Origin: Candidatus Sulfopaludibacter sp. SbA3
GTDB taxonomy: Bacteria; Acidobacteriota; Terriglobia; Bryobacterales; Bryobacteraceae
Direction: 5' to 3'
Assembly (NCBI GenBank): GCA_900290315.1
Contig: OKRF01000181.1
Coordinates: forward strand, 6,514 to 12,301
DNA: 5,788 bases
Below, in pieces: positions 5,357-5,788 of the stretch (position 1 is the first letter of the stretch; each line of letters starts with the position of its first letter). Below the pieces are notes generated by a model. That model was not told where the DNA came from. It saw only the letters and a list, made by a program, of their open reading frames with translations, and searched no databases. The position numbers and the translations under genes were made by a program.

Positions 5357-5575
5357 ATGGACAGTTTTTATTCATCGCCGAACGGGGAATCCGAGCCTTC
5401 CGCCGAAGCAGGGCATGTTCAATGCTTCCTGGAGTCGCCCGCCGCATATGCTGACGTGATGCGCGAACAGATGGAGTACCTCTTGCATCACTTGGGGGCC
5501 TCCTGTTTTCCCGGCTGTCCCGATTGTGCCCGGCTGGAGCAAGTGAAGCGGCCTCTTCTCCGGCCATTCTGCTAG
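5357..5575 (+). CDS. Small Cys-rich hypothetical protein (about 72 residues)
   Basis: I do not recognise this gene. From the ATG at 5357 it encodes 72 residues with no membrane segment or signal peptide: a polar, acidic N-terminus, a helical middle (AAYADVMREQMEYLLHHLG, about 29-47), then the motif ASCFPGCPDCARLEQVKRPL with C50, C54 and C57, and a final C72. The CxxxCxxC spacing with H44/H45 nearby could bind zinc or another metal, or form disulfides. The start is chosen because CAGG at 5346-5349 lies 7 bases upstream. ATGs at 5324 and 5333 are in frame (83 and 80 residues) but have poorer ribosome binding sites, and a GTG at 5168 would need the AT-rich gap to be coding. Base use is less GC-biased than in the operon genes. 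It ends 7 bases before the convergent permease stop. That it is a real gene is likely but not proven. Confidence 0.5.
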   Translation: MDSFYSSPNGESEPSAEAGHVQCFLESPAAYADVMREQMEYLLHHLGASCFPGCPDCARLEQVKRPLLRPFC

Positions 5576-5598
5576 CTGCGCACTACTCGTTGCGCAGC
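5575..5598. terminator. Inverted repeat across two convergent stop codons
   Basis: GCTGCGCA (5575-5582) is the exact reverse complement of TGCGCAGC (5591-5598), with an 8-base spacer. The permease stop codon (5583-5585) lies in the loop and the last base of the small ORF's stop is the first base of the stem. The shared position suggests a bidirectional terminator, but no T run follows on either strand. Confidence 0.45.
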
Positions 5599-5788
5599 GC
5601 CGTCATCGGGTCCACCCGCATGGCGCGGCAGGCAGGCACGTAACTGGCCAGCACGGCGACCGCGGCCAACACCAGCGCCACTCCGGCGAATGTCAGCGGG
5701 TCGATGGGGCGCACGCCGTAGAGCATGGTGGAGAGGAACCCGGTCAGGATGGTGGACGCCACGAGCCCCGCGGCTACACCGGCCGCCG
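5583..5788 (-). CDS. FtsX/MacB-type ABC transporter permease, C-terminal end (5' part beyond window)
   Basis: Only the last 67 residues are present. They read through STILTGFLSTMLYGVRPIDP, then a hydrophobic final membrane helix (LTFAGVALVLAAVAVLASYV), then PACRAMRVDPMTALRNE and the stop. This closing segment, LYGVxPxDPxTF...P-A-x-R-A-x-R-VDPxxALRxE, is the hallmark of FtsX-like permeases of the MacB family and of the acidobacterial ADOP permeases. Such proteins sit in the inner membrane and work with a MacB-type ATPase in export or envelope processes; the cargo is unknown. PACRA replaces the more usual PARRA. Whether this is a full ADOP protein cannot be judged from the fragment. Confidence 0.88.
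   Translation of the reverse strand, partial: AAGVAAGLVASTILTGFLSTMLYGVRPIDPLTFAGVALVLAAVAVLASYVPACRAMRVDPMTALRNE

Noticed and set aside
1..5788. CRISPR array, tRNA or insertion sequence
   Set aside because: No regularly spaced repeats, no tRNA-like T-loop/anticodon arrangement and no transposase coding sequence were seen on either strand.

Overview
The window is GC-rich, compactly organised bacterial DNA. The organism is probably an acidobacterium, perhaps of the Bryobacter/Solibacter type. This is an inference: the partial permease at the right edge ends like the MacB/ADOP FtsX-type permeases that are very numerous in Acidobacteriota, and the general gene style fits. No rRNA or other marker gene is present to prove it.

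Left part (1-893, minus strand): a RodZ-like membrane protein with an N-terminal helix-turn-helix, one membrane segment, a Pro/Ala-rich linker and the beginning of a C-terminal beta domain. It runs off the left edge. It is divergently transcribed, across a short AT-richer gap holding overlapping promoter-like -10 boxes, from a four-gene plus-strand operon (971-4489). The operon encodes a family 2 glycosyltransferase, a zinc-ribbon class I SAM methyltransferase, a second class I SAM methyltransferase with a C-terminal hydrophobic segment, and the tRNA pseudouridine-55 synthase TruB. The first three are linked by ATGA stop/start overlaps and truB follows after 8 bases, so all four are very likely co-transcribed. 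The first three look like enzymes that build and methylate a cell-surface glycan; TruB is a housekeeping tRNA-modification enzyme. The glycosyltransferase and truB appear to use TTG starts.

Right part (4490-5788): an accessory-looking stretch. A 195-base gap separates truB from a convergent 146-residue minus-strand gene (DUF1842-like beta protein, tentative). The gap is full of inverted repeats. The main one, 4506-4605, folds into two nested long stems closed by a three-way junction with no unpaired bases at the junction, and has T5 runs at the stem end on both strands. It also contains a competing terminator-type hairpin. The DUF1842-like gene has a credible promoter and a leader that begins with a hairpin. 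Beyond a lower-GC gap lies a small plus-strand ORF for a cysteine-rich protein of about 72 residues. It converges on the minus-strand permease gene with a perfect 8-bp inverted repeat across both stop codons.

No CRISPR array, tRNA, rRNA, transposase or phage gene was seen. The least explained items are the folded element at 4506-4605 and the small Cys-rich ORF. No complete new multi-gene system can be claimed.
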